DNA of 64,000 nucleotides from Sindora glabra (taxonomy: Eukaryota; Streptophyta; Magnoliopsida; Fabales; Fabaceae). The translations under genes were made by a program, and so were the position numbers. The DNA lies in contig CM035227.1 in assembly GCA_020226215.1 (NCBI GenBank), positions 22,323,866 through 22,387,865 on the forward strand, in the 5' to 3' direction. Below are positions 24,444 through 36,442 of the stretch, one piece after another. Position 1 is the first letter of the stretch. Each line of letters opens with the position of its first letter. Under the pieces are notes generated by a model. That model was given only the letters and a program-made list of their open reading frames with translations. It had not been told where the DNA came from and did not search any database.

Positions 24444-24622
24444 AAGTAGATATTTATAATAGTTGTGAAAGTATGATAATTAATAATATTAGTTATTATA
24501 TGTGGAAGATGTCCTTATCATCATTTTTTAAATAAAATTAAATATTGCAATGATCTTCATGATTTATTGTTATTTGTAATTATTCCTGCGCAAGCAATTA
24601 AAAAAGTGGTAGTAATTAGAAG

Positions 24623-24738
24623 CATCCTAAATGTTGACGTTTGGCAATAAAGTAGTAAAGTCATCCTAAATGTTGATGTCTGGCAATAAAGTAGTAAAGT
24701 CATCCTAATTGTTGATGTCTAGCAATAAAGTAGTAAGA
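24623..24738. repeat. 39-bp tandem repeat, three copies
   Basis: Units start CATCCTAA at 24623, 24662 and 24701 and carry GTTGATGTCTGGCAATAAAG with one to three changes. They lie just downstream of the PMD gene stop. Confidence 0.88.
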
Positions 24739-24785
24739 TAAATGTACACAAATATACAAATATATAAACGAGATAGAAAAGAAAG

Positions 24786-27259
24786 CTAATGTCTACGCAA
24801 GTGATGTCCAGTCCCACATCCAGGATCGGTAATGTGGCGGCCGTATCTACTAACCCTCTGCGTAGGCTCGGGAGTCACATCCCCGGTGTCTGTGTCTGCT
24901 CTACCTCCAGCTCCTGCTCTGCCTCTACCCCTGGCTCCCGCCCTGCCTCCACCTCTACCTCTATCTACAAGCTCTGAGTGGTCTGTCATCATGCCACCAT
25001 GCGCTAATCCCTGATCCTGAGTATGCCAATCAAATACAGGACGATATGGCTGTGCTGGACCAGCATCATCAGAAGGAAAGGCATAGAGTGCAGATGAAAC
25101 TCCTGGTGCATGTGGAAATGCCTGGAATGAGGATGGAACACCAGGAGGGAGCTGGTACATCTGGGGTGACGACGGCCTAAATAGTACGGCTGGGAACGTG
25201 GTGGAGGATGAAGGATCATCAGGTGCAGTAGGGTGCAAATGAGATGGAGCAGTAAGATCAGGCATCATCGTCATGGTCTCCTGGGCAAGTCGAAGGTGGA
25301 ATCTGCTGCACTGTCGAAGCGGACGGAACATCAGCCTGCGACGTATGCCGTGGAGCAGTAGCGACGTCGTCGGCGAGAGCGAGGCTTGATCATGGTCACC
25401 CTCCGGAGGGTCTGGGATGTGATGGGCCTGGGGAGCTGGCTCCGTATGTGAGTCAATGATGACATGATCAACCTGCTGAATCGCATGAAGGATGGACTCC
25501 GTCGCTGACCTAAGCGCATCGAAGGTGAACATAGTCTGCCCCTCAGGGGTAGTGAAGTCCTGTAGTGAAGAAACCTCATCTACCTGTGCAAATTTTTGAC
25601 ATTAAAGTTAGTTATAATACTAATGCATTTAAAGAAAATCAGATACAAAAAACTAGCACGCAAAATTACCACAAGGTCAAGCGCTCCCCCGACAGGTGTA
25701 ATACACCGTCTGGTAACCCGTCTGTACCATGTCATGTAATCGGAAACGTGGTCCCAGAACTAGGCGTGTCGTCGGCTCGGCGGTAACGCACAAGTCTCGC
25801 CGGATATCCCAGAGTGCAATATACGGCTATGGCGGATGTGCCACTCCTCGTCATGCCGACCGGACAAGTGAAGGCAGTGGACCTCCGCCACCTGCTTCGG
25901 TGGCTCTGGAATGGCTTGGCGTAGTCCAAACTACCGCAAAACCCTATCAGGCTGGTGCCACTCGACAATCTGGAAGTGAATGAGCGGCACCACTGCTGTC
26001 CAGGTGTCGCTCCCGTCAAAGCAGTACTGAGGCAGTGATGCGATGACCTCCTCAGTGTACGGGATCCAGACGATCTGAAGTTACAATTTTATCATGTGAT
26101 TTAAATACGATTGTGGATTGGACAAAGCCTTGAAATTAATGATTGTAAAACCCCATGCGTACCTGGTCAAGTCGAAGCCGGTCCAGCACGTATCTGTAAT
26201 GGGGTAAGCTGTGTGCCGGACTATCCTGGAACGTCTTCTGATAGTGCCACCTGCCAGGTTCAATAACAAAGTTAGGCAACTGCGTAGCAAACTTAATTAT
26301 AAGTGAAAGTTGAAATATTTTCTAACCTGCGCGCTAAGGGGCCAATCCCTGCATCCCCCTCTGGTATGTCTGAAATAGCTATCGCGGGAGCGATAGTGGG
26401 AAATCTATCCCAAGCCCAGAGCTGCAGTAGTAGGCAACAACCTCCTATCTCTCTGTAATCCGGTGCGGTGGCCTTGCAGAGCTCTCTGTACAGGTATGCC
26501 AGGCAAGCTGACCCCCAACTGTACGTCCCAGCCTCGTGTAGGTGTGCGATCAAGGGTAAGTGCATGAGGTGGACGTATGTGCCGGAATGGTCCGGAAATA
26601 ACGTCCCACCAATGAGTCGTAAAATGTAAGCTCGGGCGAATCTCTGCACTGTCACCTCATCCGCATCATCTGGAAGATGAGTGAAATGCCTCTCCAACCA
26701 ACTCATCCTCAGTCGCCCCCCTCGGATGACATTCTCATCCACCGGTAACTGGAGTCCCAAGTACTCCTCTATCAGGCCTCCCCACCCCCACACAGTGGGC
26801 CCCGTCACTACTCGACCGTCAATGGGTAGGCCGAGCTGAAAGGCAACATCCTGCAGGGTAATAGTCGTCTCTCCCTGCGGCATGTGAAAGGTGTGCGTCT
26901 CCGGCCTCCACCTCTCCACAAGAGCACTGATCAACTGATGGTCGATCGACACAAACTCACACATCGCCAAGCCGTAAAAGCCTGCCTCTCGCAGAAAGGG
27001 GACAATCAACTCCGGCGGCGGCTGGTGATGGTAGTGATGAGCTCGGCGAATCCTAAGCACACGGTCAGGCTGCAAAAGAAAAAATAACACCAACTATAAC
27101 GTCTGACAATTCAGAAACAGTAAATACTCAGGTTAATTAAGGTGTAGCTATTTCCATACATGGCCTGTCCAAACCGACTGGGATATGTGTGAGGCCTGAG
27201 CGGTCAGCAGAGAAGGATCGCGTGGTCCAAGGATCAACGCGTCGGGATGTGGATGCCAT
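24786..27259 (-). pseudogene. Plant mobile domain (PMD) gene carried by the MULE
   Basis: PMD proteins occur in plant transposons and as host genes of the MAIN/MAIL type; the biochemical role of transposon copies is not established. Minus-strand exons fit as: a short first exon from ATG 27259 (donor uncertain), 26327-27069, 26163-26250, 25670-26074 and 24786-25583, with the later phases agreeing. The core shows FYGLAMCEFVSIDHQLISAL, VERWRPETHTFHMP, GETTITLQDVAFQLGLPIDG and later DRVLR-stop-FGLRQAIPEPP. The tail is Pro/Ser-rich with an RGRGGGRAGARGRGRAGAGG stretch. Two in-frame TAG codons (25931-25933 and 25760-25762) lie in the fourth exon. The first replaces the Gln usual after RVLR, a C-to-T change. 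The gene is therefore probably dead, though its long last exon is open. Confidence 0.82.
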
Positions 27260-27576
27260 CTGCCACGACAAGCATTGCATAGGAATGAAATTTAAACACA
27301 CACAAGCTTAAAGGTGTTGTCCAATTTAAGCACAACCTTAAGGTATTAAAAAATAATATCATAAACTGTCTTAAATTTAAGGTGCAATATATATAAATAA
27401 TATCATAAGATGTCAGGTGATAAAAAATTTCACATTACTAGTAATGGGGTAACCCTTATATACATAATGATGTGCAAATTTACAACCGTAAAAAATAAAA
27501 TATAGTGTGCAACCGCTACACTTATGACATTGGTTAACAGACTTTAAAGCATACATGCGAAAGTAAATAGTAAAAA

Positions 27577-30353
27577 TCACGGTGTAGAAGGGCCTTCGTC
27601 CCCATGAAGCAGTGGGCAACGCCTACGATTATGTCCTTCCATCTTACAATGACTACATTTTTGCTTTACACCGCTCTCCTGAGGCCAATCCATCTCATTT
27701 CTGATTCTGGTCGCCTTTGGTCGTCCCCTTGCACGTAATCTTCCATAATTTGGAACTAGGACAGGGAATGGTGGTAGGTTATTCCACTGCGACCAATCCC
27801 CAATAGGCCACCACTCAGATTTGTAACAATTGAGCAGCGTGTCAAGCCTGTATACAGCATCGACATATGGTTCCCACGATATGTTGATTGAGGCACAAGC
27901 AGCAATAATATGAGCGCAGGGATACCTATATGCTTGGAATTGTCCACATTCACATTGCCCTTTGTCTAATAACACCTGGACGACCTTTCCACATGACCCA
28001 CTAGCCATATCAGGGCCCTCCACCACCTCAAACCTAGTCCCTTCTCTATTGTAAGCACGAACGTGGTAAGAAGTCGCACGTGACTGGATAGTCGCAAGCT
28101 CCTGTCTGAATCTGCTTGCGTATCTGTGTCCTTGTTGTAGGTCAGCGTGCGCTTCTTTTGCCCTTTCCACAAAGTACTTGACGCATCTATAATATGTTTG
28201 TTGGACAAGGCCTGTGATTGGCAGCTTCCTTAGTCCTTTGAAGAGGCCATTGATGCACTTCTACAATGTTAGTCGTCATATGACCATATCTTCTGCCTTC
28301 GTCATAAGCAAGCATCCACTTCTCGTTCGGAATACCGGTCAACTTCTTATGGATCTCCTCATTGACTTTGCTAAGATTGTCCAATCTCTCCATGGCCTTT
28401 CCCCAACTGGGCTCGTACGCTGAATAGAAGGAGACAAATAGGTTAACTAAAATGAACAACCGGGTGCACAAATTTATAAATGAAACGCTCAATAAAGAAA
28501 TGCCTGCATTAACACATACCAATCTTGAGGACAGCTTTCCTCACACTGTCATCTCTGCACTTCTTGCGAACGTTGCTGGCAATGTGTCTGATACAATACC
28601 GGTGATAAGCATAAGGAGGCTGCCATCCCAGGCCTTCGGTGGCTACAGCATCCTTTATAGCTCGGTGTCGATCTGATATCAAGCATATTCCTTGCTTGTT
28701 CGTGACATTGACCCGCAGTAATGCAAAAACCAACTCCAATTCTCATAGTTCTCCCTGTCAACAATGGCAAAGGCAAGAGGAACGGGGCATTTGTTACCGT
28801 CCTGAGTCGCAGCAATCAGTAGCACGCCCCTGAACTTGCCATATAGATGCGTGCCATCAACTTGTATGAATTGCTTGCAGTAAGGAAACGCGGCAATGCA
28901 TGGCTTGAATGCCCAGAAAAACTCGGTTGAAAACATGTTTCTGCGGATCGACACGATTATCAGCTGTGACAAATTCGTGGGACTCCAACTTGAACAGCGC
29001 CTGGTCACAGTAGCCTAAAATGTCCAACCATTTGGGGAGCACTTCATACGATTTGTCCCAATCACCGTGCACCTTCACAATTGCCTTTTGTTTCGCCTTC
29101 CATGCTTTTCTGTACGAAATCTTGTATCCGTACATGCCTTCCACCCTCTCTTGTATAAGCGAGATGGGAACGTCTTGCTTCATTTTAATCATCTCCAGGA
29201 TCAGGGAACTGATATACTCGAATCCAGAGACTTGTGGTCCTGTGTCAAACTAGCATTAACACATGTGTGGGGCCCTGAAAATCTAGTTATGGTCCAAGTG
29301 TTACAATTCTTCAGTTTCACCGCTCTGAGGTGGAAATTGCATTGGTCCCCAAATTTATCACACTTCAATGATAATCTTCTGGTATCCGACTCCTCCACGT
29401 AATAACTGTGGTGCCTTCTGATGTGGTAATGCTTGGTTGCAGCGATTAAAGCCTCCTTGCAATCGAACTCTTGCCTAACCTCCAAGTCCTCCATGTCGTA
29501 ATCATAGGTTGGCTTCATTATTTCGGAAATTCATTTGGCTTCCGTATCGCATCCCAATCAATGTCAGAGAAGACAGCAGCCTGGGGAACACCATATGATG
29601 TTTGTGCAGCATTACCACCCCTCACACACCGCGTTGGTACACTGTCTGCATGTGTTGCTGCACGTTCTTCGTCATCTGTGTCATGATCGTCACTGCTACT
29701 GCAGGACACCTCATCGTCTTCAAAACCAGACTCTAGGTGGGCATCCACTAATAGGGGATCGATAGATTCTTCTTGTACGATCGGCAAGGCACGTGATTGA
29801 ACCTACCAAGGTTTGGGGTGCATTTATCGGGGTAACACCTGCAACAGATGAGTCCAGCGCAAGAGTATGACTATCAGAAATGTGGAACTCAAATCCACCT
29901 GTGTAAGGACGGCCTTCCCCCACCATCGAACAACCAGTGTTAACATAAACCGCTGGATCCACGGGTGGTGCAATGCTTGTAACTCTTTCACCAAAACCAA
30001 GGTTGGCAGCGCGCAATTCGGATGTGATCACGTCCACGTACAATTCCATGGCTGTCATCGTCGGATGTTGTTCGTAGCTTGCTATCGCGCATGCCAAGTC
30101 TTCATCGTCATCCAATTCGTATGCCATGTACTGAGCCTCTGTTTGATGCTGTGGAAACCTAGTAAACAATCTTCCCTACAGCTTGACCTTCGTGAAGCTT
30201 CAGTCGGGCATGAATTCTAGCCCGCAAAACATCCATACTGCTGCATCCTCTTACTTTCAATGCCTTTGGAGGAGGTCCATCGTACATTATCCCCTCTGTT
30301 CCCTCAACAATTGTACCGTTTGAATATATAAACGCAATTAAACTTTTCTTCAT
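27577..30353 (-). pseudogene. MULE transposase with SWIM and CCHC zinc fingers, frameshifted
   Basis: This enzyme would excise and insert the MULE. From ATG 30353 (MKKSLIAFIYSNGTIVEG) an N-terminal region runs to about 29520. The MuDR-type region (EVRQEFDCKEALIAATKHY) is followed by the MULE catalytic domain with IQVDGTHLYGKF (first Asp), ISDRHRAIKDAV (second Asp) and a later YDEGRRYGHMTTNIVE. Near the end is a SWIM finger (CECGQ...YPCAHIIAAC) and a CCHC knuckle (CSHCKMEGHNRRRCP). The stop is at 27577. Catalytic motifs survive, but the reading frame changes near 30166, 29800, 29518, 28940, 28740 and 28260. An intron may explain the junction near 28500. The copy cannot make transposase as it stands. 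Confidence 0.86.
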
Positions 30354-30431
30354 CTTCTGATATTTAGCTGCACAATACTCGCTGCACCCCCACATGGAAG
30401 AAGTAGTCTCATATACAAATTTTGTTATCAT

Positions 30432-31430
30432 AAATGAGTATACTAGTATTTAATACTATAATTAAAAATGAACGCGATGTATAACTATTTTGCAAGGTAT
30501 TCTATTAATTGTATGAAATAACAGGTTTATTTTCTTCGACCAATCTAAGATTATTTCTTTTCCAAAACTAATATAAAATCTGACTATATAATTTTACCTA
30601 CTTAAATATCACATCAAATATAAGAACTGCGAAATACATTATCTACAATATCTACTATTTAAATGCAAAAAAGTTCAAATTTGTAATAACAATATCCTAC
30701 TTTTTCAAGGCTCTTGATTACATTCACATTTCCCAAGATCTTTTTTAGTACCTCTCTTATGATACATTAAGATCTCACATGATCCAGTTCTCTAAATATG
30801 GCTTTCACCTAGGTCGTAAGACTTATATTAGGACATCCTTCTTTATCTGGTTGGTTATTATTTTAATAGCACACCCTATCACATTACATATAAAGTCCTA
30901 CGACATTTTCATAAATCATAACTTCACATCTTAAATCATAATTTCGCAACATAAATCATAACAATTAATATAAAATAAATAATTCTATATTATTAATATC
31001 ATTATATTTTAAATAAATTTCTCTACCGATATAAAAAATATTTTCACTACGACTATATAAAAATTATAGTATAAGCATAAAATTCCTGAAACTACTAACC
31101 GGTGAGTATTCGGAGAAGCAAACAGAAAAAATGCTCTGCATGAAAGAAAATTTGTTAGATAATTTAATAATTTTAATGATTGAAGAAACAAAAAAAAATC
31201 ATCTGCAAGGTACATGAAATGAAAAACAAATTATGCGCGAACTATAAACCCTCCGAGAACTTTCAGTTGATGTATTTTTAAATTTAAAATATACTATTTA
31301 AAAAATATCATTAACAAAAACTTAAAATATTGTCATAAATTATAAAATATAATTAATTATTGTAAAAAAAATATTGTCAATAACATGTTAGTTTTCTAAC
31401 AAATATAATATGTTCAAGTTTCAATTTTTT
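30432..31430. other. AT-rich leader region of the MULE
   Basis: Noncoding sequence upstream of the transposase. Short ATAAATCATAA repeats near 30910-30965 foreshadow the tandem array to the right. No gene is visible. Confidence 0.45.
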
Positions 31431-31440
31431 CTAAATCCTA

Positions 31441-32225
31441 GATCATCACTTCACATTATAAGCCATAATAATCAAAATAAGTTAAAAATTATAATATAAA
31501 TGTCAAAATTCTACAAACACTAACCAATAAAAATCACAAATTATCATAGATCACATATGTTTATAAAATTCTTTCCTAAAGCCTAGATCATCATTTCCCA
31601 TCATAAATTATAATAATCAACATGAAATATAAATTATAATATACATACAGAAATTACAAAAATACTATCCAATGAAAAACATAAACTATCACATATCATA
31701 TAAATTTGTATAAATTTTTTCAAAATTCTAGATCACCACTTCACATCATATATCATAATAATTAACATAAAATAAATATTATAATATAAATACAGAAATT
31801 ATCAAATTTAAGCAAATAAAATTTATAAATCATGACAAAAATTATCACAGATCACATATATTTATATAATTTTTTTCTAAATCGTAGATCATTATTTCCC
31901 ATCGTAAATCATAATAATCAACGTGAAATATACATTATAATATACATACAAAAATTATATAAAAATACTAATCAGTAAAAAAATATAACTATCACACTAT
32001 CATACAAATTTGTATAAATCTTTTCTAAATCCAAGATCACCATTTCATATTATAAATCATAATATTAACATAAAATAAATACAAAAAATATTAAAACTTA
32101 AATAAATAAAATTTATAAATTATAACAGAAATTTCTCTCTAACTCTTTAATCATCACATCAGATCATAAATCATAATAATTCATTTAAAAAAATATAACA
32201 TAATAATAAAAATTACAAATATACT
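31441..32225. repeat. Diverged tandem array, period about 145-156 bp
   Basis: GATCATCACTTC-like starts recur at 31441, 31586, 31731, 31887 and 32035, with a degraded start near 32149. Each is followed by CATAAATCATAATAATCAACATRAAATA-like sequence. It is a satellite-like array in the transposase upstream region. Confidence 0.75.
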
Positions 32226-32469
32226 AACCAAACAAGAGTTGACTAGGATCAGATTTGCTCCAAAGCAAAAAATACTTCCAAACGCAATGTACAAAAATAA
32301 GAACGGATGATGAACGAACTGTAGCTACAACTTTTACGAACAAAAAAGAGAAGTAAAACTGCGAAATGGCTTCTGAGTGAGAGAGGGTTTGAGAGAGGCA
32401 GAACTGCGAAATGGATTTGAGTGAGAGAGGAGACGGCTGCGTGAGGGTTTGGAAGGAAGGAGAAGGGGA

Positions 32470-32788
32470 GGAGGCTATAAATAGGGGGGAGGCGCCTGAT
32501 GAAATGGCGCCTCCCGTTGAATTTCGAAATTCAAAATTAAAGGCGCCACGGGGCGCCATTCTATCTGGCGCCTTCCATACGGAGGGCGCCATTCAAACTG
32601 GCGCCTCCCGCATGGAGGGCGCCACCTCCAAACGGCGCCTCCCGCGTGGAGGGCGCCACTTTGAATGGCGCCTCCGACCATCCACGGGCGCCAAATTGAA
32701 ATGGCGCCCTGTGTATTTTGGTAATATGTTTCCAACCTGCGTAAAAACGGTAAATTGTTTTGAAAATTGCGTAATCGGGTATTTATCC
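32470..32788. repeat. MULE right terminal inverted repeat with 13 GGCGCC sites
   Basis: Between about 32490 and 32712 I count 13 exact GGCGCC sites, most of them arranged as tandem hairpins about 36 bp apart (GGAGGGCGCC...GGCGCCTCCCGC). The outer 80 bp, on the minus strand, matches the left end (GAAACATATTACC, AATACACA). A TATAAATA box lies just inside the array at about 32476. Confidence 0.85.
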
Positions 32789-33109
32789 GCCATTAGCTAT
32801 AGAACACAAGGCTTTATCTCCGATGCCTATGCAATCTACCAAATGAAGTCCTTGCAAGAGCATCATCAGTAATGCTTTGACCATAAAGCACCGCAAACTC
32901 AGTGAAATGTTTGTACAACCACAGTAGTTGAAATTAAAATGACAATGGAATTTCAATGAAAACTATCCAATTAAAATAAAATGGAGTACAGATTTGCAAC
33001 CAATAAAACAAACTCTTTGGCTACTGAAATCAGCAAATTGGAAAACCGTTCAAATACCCCAATAAAAATTAAAAATTAATTATTTGACGTATAATACATA
33101 TGTGCTTTA

Positions 33110-34067
33110 CCTTTGTAAGTAGAGATTTCAGAACCAAGCTTGAAAAAGCAAACCATTCTACGAAATCAAATCTACTCATTCACTTTTCTCATCCCACTTA
33201 AAACACCGTGGCTATTGCAAGAATTTCAAAAAGAGAATTTTAGATGTTAAAATTTCAAATGAGAGAAATAATCATGGATAGAATACAAACAAAATGCCAA
33301 GAATTTTTGGATAGAACTTTGATTAACGAAACATGAAAGCATCATTTGACACACTGATTCCTATTAATTTTAAATTTGAAAACAAATATCCTGAAGAGAA
33401 ATGTATTGGCGGTAACTAAATGTAACACAACAAAAAACAACAAAATAAGCCAAAACAAATATTGTGTGAGGAAATCGGTATAAGGAGTTAATAGTACAAA
33501 CTATAAAAATGAAAATATAAAAACTTAAGTCAAACCAAGATTAAATCAGCTAACGAAATAAACCAATAAAATAATAGTGGACTGATGCGAGAAAACTGAT
33601 TGTTATATTATTTGTTAATAGTAAAACAAATATCCTGAAGAGAAAAGTATTGGCGGTAATTAAAAGTAACACAATGAAAAACAAAATAAGCCAAACACAA
33701 AGGAAATCAGCATAAAGGGTTAACAGTACAAACTATAAAGATAAAAGTATAAAAACTCAAGTCAACTAAGATAAAATCAGCTGATGAAATAAGCCAATAA
33801 ATAATAGAGACTGATGCAAGAAAATTGATTATTATATTATTTGTTAATAGTAAAACAATATCCTGAAGAGAAAAGTATTGGTGGTAACTAAAAGTAACAC
33901 AACGAACAAAGGAAATCAGCATAAAAAGTTGACAGTACAAAACTATAAAAATAAAGCTATAAAAACTCAAGTCAAACTAAAATAAAATCAGTTGACGAAA
34001 TAACCTATAAATAATAGTGGACTGATGCAGGAAAACTGATTGTTATATATTTATTAATAGGAATTTG
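33110..34067. repeat. Repeat block: unique lead plus three tandem units
   Basis: 33110-33380 matches 39700-39930 closely (ATGAAATCAAATCTACTCA-like, TTCTCATCCCACTTAAAACA, ACTTTGATTAA). It continues into three units starting AATATCCTGAAGAGAAA at about 33385, 33628 and 33857, each 205-245 bp, with GTAACACAA, AAATCAGCATAAA and TGATGCRRGAAAA in order. The second location at 39930-40090 has one diverged unit. Confidence 0.75.
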
Positions 34068-36440
34068 AGCTTCACTTATAATTCCCATTTTATTTAACTA
34101 TTTTATAATTTAAAAAAATAAAAGTTAGACTATTAATTTTATATCATATATTACAAACACAATCAGTAAATTGGTTACCGTACGTAGTGGCAAAGAGCAA
34201 ACAGGAATGTATAGCTCAATAGCACTAAGCATGACATGAATTCCGAAGAAATCTTGGAAATCAGAATATACAATCGAGTGATAACCTATCAAATCAATAA
34301 AAGTCAGATTGCTTTTTTATTGTCTCGGCATTATTGTACGTTACAGCCCATTACAAATTATTATTCTGAAAATTACTCATTTCTCTTTGTTTATTTATTT
34401 ATTTATAATTAATTATTTTCTAACATTTGCATTAGTTTTTTTTCTATAAAGTCATAAAATAAAGAAAATGTGAAAATTTTATCAATTATCAACATTTGTA
34501 TTACTTTTACTTCTAATTGGTGTTTGCTTATTTTAAATTGAAAATGCAACCAACTATTTCTTCTTACTTTATTCACGTTTATTCAATTATGAAGGAAATC
34601 AAAATACCAGGTAGGAAAGAAATCATTTTAGAATTTCCTTTTTAACAAAATATCTAATTATATATAGTAAAAAATATTAAAATATATAAGAAATCTATTG
34701 AATAAATCGATCTTACACTAAAATTATCTACCGATCGAACTCTAATTACTATAACAATATTTGAATTTTCTAAGATGAAGAAGAGAACTCTCTCATGGAC
34801 ACTATAAATATTATCAATATTTAAAATAGTTATTTGAAAAATTATTTGTATAACTATCCACATTGCAACTGTTCTTCATAAACAATTGTAAAATTTTATT
34901 AAAATTTTAATTTTAATTCATTATCAATGGAGAATATTTATTTCTCTTTATTTACTCATCAGTCTCTTTATGATTAGTGATCAGGTTGACATCTATTCAT
35001 TTCAAGATTCTACTTTTCATTCAATTTACAAAATTTCTTAGTTAATAGCTTTAAAAAAATTACTTGACAATTAAACATCAAACAATATAATGACAATTTT
35101 GAAATCTCACCCATCATATAAATTAATTTATCTTTGTTTATTGCTGGGAGATTTATTTGACTTATGCAAAAAAATTACTATTTAGTATTTGCCAAAAAAA
35201 TATTACTATTTACTTCCATTTATTTAGAAGTCTTTTATCAATTCATTACCGAACTAAAAAAAAATAGCAACAAATTTTAGAAAAATTACAATTTATTAAG
35301 TGGTAAAAAAAGGAAAAATAAATAATTTAAAATTCTTTTTCCAAAAAGGTTTAAAATTAGTAATAGTAAGTGGTATAATACATGAGTGTAAAAATAGAAA
35401 GAGTAAACAATGAGCTTCTTATAATTATTCAATTTTTAAATATTATAATTAGTGAAATGAATTTTTTATTTTTATTATAATTGTTCATTACTTATTCATT
35501 TATAATATAAAAATAACTAAAAAATTATAAAATAAGTTGTTAACACTCGTTTTAATAGTATCAATTATATATATATATTCTTTAATTATTATTTAATATA
35601 ATGAATAAAAAATAAATAATTATAATAAAAATAACATATTAATAATATTAATTATAAAATTTAAAGATATAATAATTATCAATTGTATAATGAAAGACTC
35701 AAATGTTATGATTAGTAAAATAAAACAAAGAAAATGATAATTAGTATGGAAAAAATTTAGATTTAATGGAAATTAAATTAATACTAAAAGTATTTTTTAT
35801 ATTTAGTATCAATATAAAAAATTTCAATACTAATTTTATCTTTTACACAATTTTTGCATAATGTATAAAATTTTTTAAGATAATATCGAATTAACATAAG
35901 AAAATTTTTATTAACAGGTGTATTTTGGCAGGAATTTTCTAGATAAAAAAAGATGTGTGCTAACAAAGAAGGGTGTCTGGGTCAAAGCAAAGGCTTTTGT
36001 ACACCCTTAGCTTAATTAGATATCTCTATCCACCTCTAGTGTGAAAATTCAATTAAAAAATGCTTGGAAAACTTACATGTATATGACAGAACATTTCCCC
36101 AATTCATGTTGAATTGAAATGTAACTTGGTTTATTCATTTCTTGGTAAATTTTTTTCCCTTTTTAGGTTAAAATAAACTACAAAAAGTTAAACCTAATGA
36201 AACATATTATTGTAGCTGATATTAATATTAATATTGCATCAAACATGTTCATGGTCACATTTACTCACTGACTGGCGAGTGGCAGAATAGTGCAAGATAC
36301 ATTAAGTTTATCTTAAAAACCACAGTACTAATATCTAAAAAACAGAAGCAGTCAATCACTCTTCATTTGAGCTACTTGCTTACCTTTAACATGGAGATCA
36401 TAACTCCCAAAAAACATAAGTCATATTAGTAATTGAACGA
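34068..36440. other. Gene-free AT-rich stretch
   Basis: No coding signal, structured RNA or recognisable transposon end seen. Short frames here are AT-codon artefacts. Confidence 0.5.
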
Positions 36441-36442
36441 AC

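Larger units (their letters stand above)
22457..32788 (-). mobile_element. 10.3-kb Mutator-like element (MULE) carrying a PMD gene
   Basis: The left end starts GGCTAAAATACC and the right end, on the other strand, starts GGATAAATACCC. Both continue into related terminal sequence that includes GAAACATATTACC and AATACRCA before a GGCGCC array. The element is flanked by an exact 8-bp duplication, GCCATTAG (22449-22456 and 32789-32796); MULEs typically make 8-11 bp. Inside, on the minus strand, are a MULE transposase (27577-30353) and downstream of it a plant mobile domain gene (24786-27259). Both are broken. A 694-bp foldback element is nested near the left end. Confidence 0.87.

Noticed and set aside
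32411..32872. Long open frame through the GGCGCC array
   Set aside because: All frames on both strands stay open because the array lacks stops; codons simply repeat GAS/GGR-type units.
31441..34067. Regular repeats that might suggest a CRISPR-like array
   Set aside because: Units are 145-245 bp, diverged and without constant short repeats; the genome is a plant's.
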